6,492 nucleotides of DNA from an uncultured Clostridia bacterium (GTDB lineage Bacteria; Bacillota; Clostridia; Oscillospirales; Acutalibacteraceae): contig CALEIS010000113.1 of NCBI GenBank assembly GCA_937877675.1, positions 1 through 6,492 of the forward strand, given 5' to 3'. The notes beneath the pieces were generated by a model. That model worked only from the letters and a program-made list of their open reading frames with translations. It searched no databases and was not told where the DNA came from. Positions 5,494-6,492 of this stretch are shown here, one piece after another; the first letter of the stretch is position 1; every line of letters begins with the position of its first letter. The position numbers were made by a program, and so were the translations under genes.

Positions 5494-6015
5494 TTATTGA
5501 AAAACAAAAATAGCTTTTTTGTCGTCCCAGAAATCCATTTCGTATTCAAACTCGATAGTTTCTGCATCCTTAGGAACTTCAAAATAAACTCTACCTGAAG
5601 TTGTTCGTCCTGCTGAAAGTGTTGCATCTAAATCATCATCGGCATAAAAATAATTCTCCATAGCTGCGTTATCAGCGTAGCAATCAAAATCGTATACTGC
5701 AACATAAACATCGGAGTCACCTATGTTTTCTGCCTTCAACTCAATGTAAACAATCTTATTTCCATCTTTAGGTGGAAAATATCCATAATCAGTGTATTCA
5801 CCAGTGGATACATAAGTGATTTTCACCTTGTTTGTTTCAAGAACTTCACCAACATTAACACGCAAATTACCATTTTCTGTTTTTGCTTGCTCTGTTGATG
5901 TACCTTCACCATCTGTTACTTTTGCTTCGTTATCATCGCTACTACTGCCAACGGCAAATGCAGCAAAACTGAATATAACAGTTATTGCTAAAAATACTGC
6001 TAAAAATTTTTTCAT
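5494..6015 (-). CDS. Exported DUF4352-like protein
   Basis: 173 residues from the ATG at 6015, chosen because AAGGAG lies 9 bases upstream (6030-6025) and because it begins a clear signal peptide: MKK, a hydrophobic core of about 17 residues, and AFA|V as a likely signal peptidase I site at residue 21. An upstream in-frame ATG would extend the protein by 58 residues across the promoter and is not credible. After a low-complexity acidic and Ser/Thr linker (22-50), residues 51-173 look like the immunoglobulin-like DUF4352 fold: LRVNVGEVLETNKVKITYVS, then PPKDGNKIVYIELKAEN, and near the end SAGRTTSGRVYFEVPKDAETI. Members usually sit outside the membrane, often as lipoproteins; here no lipobox Cys is present. 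Function is unknown. It is expressed from the promoter at 6064-6092 and ends just before a terminator shared with the VanZ-like gene. Confidence 0.75.
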   Translation of the reverse strand: MKKFLAVFLAITVIFSFAAFAVGSSSDDNEAKVTDGEGTSTEQAKTENGNLRVNVGEVLETNKVKITYVSTGEYTDYGYFPPKDGNKIVYIELKAENIGDSDVYVAVYDFDCYADNAAMENYFYADDDLDATLSAGRTTSGRVYFEVPKDAETIEFEYEMDFWDDKKAIFVFQ

Positions 6016-6024
6016 AATATCTTT

Positions 6025-6030
6025 CTCCTT
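6025..6030 (-). promoter_or_regulatory. Ribosome binding site fixing the DUF4352-like start
   Basis: AAGGAG on the minus strand, 9 bases before the ATG at 6015. It decides against the longer open frame that starts at 6189. Confidence 0.85.
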
Positions 6031-6032
6031 TT

Positions 6033-6047
6033 TTACGCAGGGCGTAA
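6033..6047. promoter_or_regulatory. Inverted repeat in the 5' leader of the DUF4352-like gene
   Basis: TTACGC, spacer AGG, GCGTAA: perfect 6-base arms. It lies just downstream of the predicted transcription start on the minus strand and just upstream of the ribosome binding site. It could be a protein-binding site or a small leader hairpin. Confidence 0.5.
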
Positions 6048-6063
6048 TGTGTTTTGTAAAACT

Positions 6064-6092
6064 ATAATACTGCATTTTGCGGTAAATGTCAA
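6064..6092 (-). promoter_or_regulatory. Sigma-A type promoter for the DUF4352-like gene
   Basis: Minus strand: TTGACA (6092-6087), 17-base spacer, TATTAT (6069-6064). A perfect -35 and a -10 with one change from consensus at ideal spacing. Transcription would start near 6057, giving a leader of about 40 bases with the TTACGC palindrome and the ribosome binding site. Confidence 0.85.
6066..6084. promoter_or_regulatory. Candidate operator, direct repeat 1
   Basis: AATACTGCATTTTGCGGTA. It matches the repeat at 6091-6109 at 17 of 19 positions, with a 25-bp period. It overlaps the -10 box and spacer of the minus-strand promoter. TGCA at its centre is a small palindrome. The divergent XRE regulator is the natural candidate to bind it. 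Confidence 0.65.
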
Positions 6093-6109
6093 TACTGCAT
6101 TTTGTTGTA
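6091..6109. promoter_or_regulatory. Candidate operator, direct repeat 2
   Basis: AATACTGCATTTTGTTGTA. It differs from repeat 1 only by TT for CG. It touches the upstream edge of the -35 box of the minus-strand promoter. It also lies just upstream of TATACT (6113-6118), a possible -10 box for the regulator gene, so it could serve both directions. Confidence 0.65.
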
Positions 6110-6125
6110 GCATATACTATATATT

Positions 6126-6130
6126 GGTGA
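6126..6130 (+). promoter_or_regulatory. Weak ribosome binding site deciding the regulator start
   Basis: GGTGA lies 5 bases before the ATG at 6136 and overlaps an alternative ATG at 6130, which has no site at a workable distance. It supports MYRRIRDLRE as the N terminus. Confidence 0.5.
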
Positions 6131-6135
6131 TGAAA

Positions 6136-6336
6136 ATGTATAGAAGAATAAGAGATTTGCGTGAAGATAATGACCTTACGCAAAAGCAAATGGCAGAGAT
6201 TCTTAACTGCTCACAACAGGTTTACAGCAACTATGAATTAGGACAAAGAGATATTCCAACAGCAATATTGATAGCTCTTGCAAAATATCATAAAACTACA
6301 ACAGATTATATATTAGGATTAACTGATAAAAAATAA
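6136..6336 (+). CDS. Small XRE-family helix-turn-helix transcriptional regulator
   Basis: 66 residues, essentially a single Cro/C1-type helix-turn-helix domain without a partner domain. It opens with MYRRIRDLREDNDLTQKQMA, a form very common in small Clostridia and Bacillus regulators. The recognition region follows (about 15-40: LTQKQMAEILNCSQQVY, then YELGQRDIP), and it ends with the usual IALAKYHKTTTDYILGLT. It should bind DNA as a dimer. The start at 6136 is preferred over 6130 for its GGTGA site and for the typical MYxRIRDLRE N terminus; a still longer frame from 6049 crosses the operators and is rejected. It is divergent from the DUF4352-like gene, with paired direct repeats between them, so it probably controls that promoter and itself. 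Its stop codon lies in the first arm of the following terminator. Confidence 0.88.
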   Translation: MYRRIRDLREDNDLTQKQMAEILNCSQQVYSNYELGQRDIPTAILIALAKYHKTTTDYILGLTDKK

Positions 6337-6367
6337 CCTCTCAAGTTTATGCTTGGGAGGTTGTTTT
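6335..6367 (+). terminator. Terminator of the XRE regulator gene
   Basis: AACCTCTCAAG (6335-6345) pairs with CTTGGGAGGTT (6352-6362) over 11 positions, one as a G-U wobble, loop TTTATG, followed by GTTTT. The arm begins with the last two bases of the TAA stop. Confidence 0.82.
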
Positions 6368-6374
6368 GGTTGTT

Positions 6375-6388
6375 ATTCAAATTTGAAT
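6375..6388. repeat. 14-bp perfect palindrome
   Basis: ATTCAAATTTGAAT is its own reverse complement. It lies in the non-coding stretch after the XRE terminator. It could be a dimeric protein site or a chance AT-rich palindrome. Confidence 0.4.
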
Positions 6389-6414
6389 TTATCGGGGTTC
6401 TTAACTTGATTTTT

Positions 6415-6440
6415 TTGGCTCCATCTGACGAGGGAGCCAA
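6415..6440. repeat. Intergenic hairpin with TTGGCTCC/GGAGCCAA arms
   Basis: Perfect 8-base arms (6415-6422 and 6433-6440). The loop can extend the stem by TC/GA past an A-G mismatch to leave TGAC at the tip. A T-run precedes it rather than follows it on the plus strand, and A follows it on the minus strand, so it does not have terminator layout on either strand. It resembles palindromic intergenic repeats of gut Firmicutes as I remember them, which I cannot verify here. Confidence 0.55.
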
Positions 6441-6459
6441 TTATAATTGCAACGCAGTT

Positions 6460-6492
6460 CCTTAATTTTGCGCTTTGCACTTTGCATTTTGC
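6460..6492 (-). repeat. TGCAAA-rich repeat, right copy (runs to window edge)
   Basis: Its reverse complement reads GCAAAATGCAAA, then GTG, then CAAAG, then C, then GCAAAATTAAGG, matching the left copy at 4979-5013 block by block in inverted orientation. It may continue beyond the window. The rest of 6368-6459, apart from the palindrome and hairpin above, shows no gene. Confidence 0.75.

Noticed and set aside
6041..6060. Third copy of the XRE operator
   Set aside because: TGTGTTTTGTA resembles part of the repeat, but the AATACTGC half is missing and the spacing is off by two bases.
6049..6135. Longer start for the XRE regulator
   Set aside because: The added residues translate the operator repeats, and the typical MYxRIRDLRE N terminus begins at 6136.
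6016..6189. 58-residue N-terminal extension of the DUF4352-like protein
   Set aside because: It would cross the promoter, operators and the divergent gene start, and would bury the signal peptide; the ATG at 6015 has a strong ribosome binding site.
4979..6492. CRISPR array or toxin-antitoxin system
   Set aside because: The repeats are only two, inverted and far apart, without spacers; the gene next to the XRE regulator encodes an exported protein with a signal peptide, not a toxin-like protein.

Overview
The window looks like chromosomal DNA of a low-GC Gram-positive bacterium, most likely a gut-type member of the Clostridia. This is inferred from strong AGGAG-type ribosome binding sites, AT-rich third codon positions, Clostridia/Bacillus-like myo-inositol genes and many short palindromic intergenic repeats. 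No RNA gene, CRISPR array or transposase gene is visible.

Region 1 (1-4491, + strand) is the 3' part of a myo-inositol catabolic operon. It holds the C-terminal third of iolD (cut by the window edge), then complete iolE, iolA and iolG, closed by a GAAA-loop terminator at 4466-4491. iolG oxidises inositol, iolE dehydrates the ketone, iolD hydrolyses the resulting dione, and iolA makes the acyl-CoA product at the end of the route. iolD and iolE are 1 bp apart. The iolE-iolA and iolA-iolG gaps are about 200 bp each, long for an operon. Each gap holds the same 104-bp imperfectly palindromic repeat, starting inside the stop codon of the preceding gene, followed by a second type of short hairpin with a conserved TCCAC loop. 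These gaps are the most unusual part of the operon.

Region 2 (4507-5040, + strand) has one gene for a YbaK/ProX-type aminoacyl-tRNA deacylase, followed by a terminator that appears to work in both directions.

Region 3 (4979-6492) is visibly more AT-rich and looks accessory. An exported DUF4352-like protein gene and a small VanZ-like membrane protein gene run on the minus strand; a 66-residue XRE-type regulator runs divergently on the plus strand. The divergent gap has a textbook minus-strand promoter (TTGACA, 17 bp, TATTAT) overlaid by two 19-bp direct repeats that are good candidate operators for the regulator. Inverted copies of a TGCAAA-rich repeat lie at the two ends of this segment (4979-5013 and 6460-6492). 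The cassette may sense or adjust something at the cell envelope, but that role is inference from family and context only.

The last stretch without a gene (6368-6492) holds a 14-bp palindrome, a hairpin and the right-hand TGCAAA repeat.
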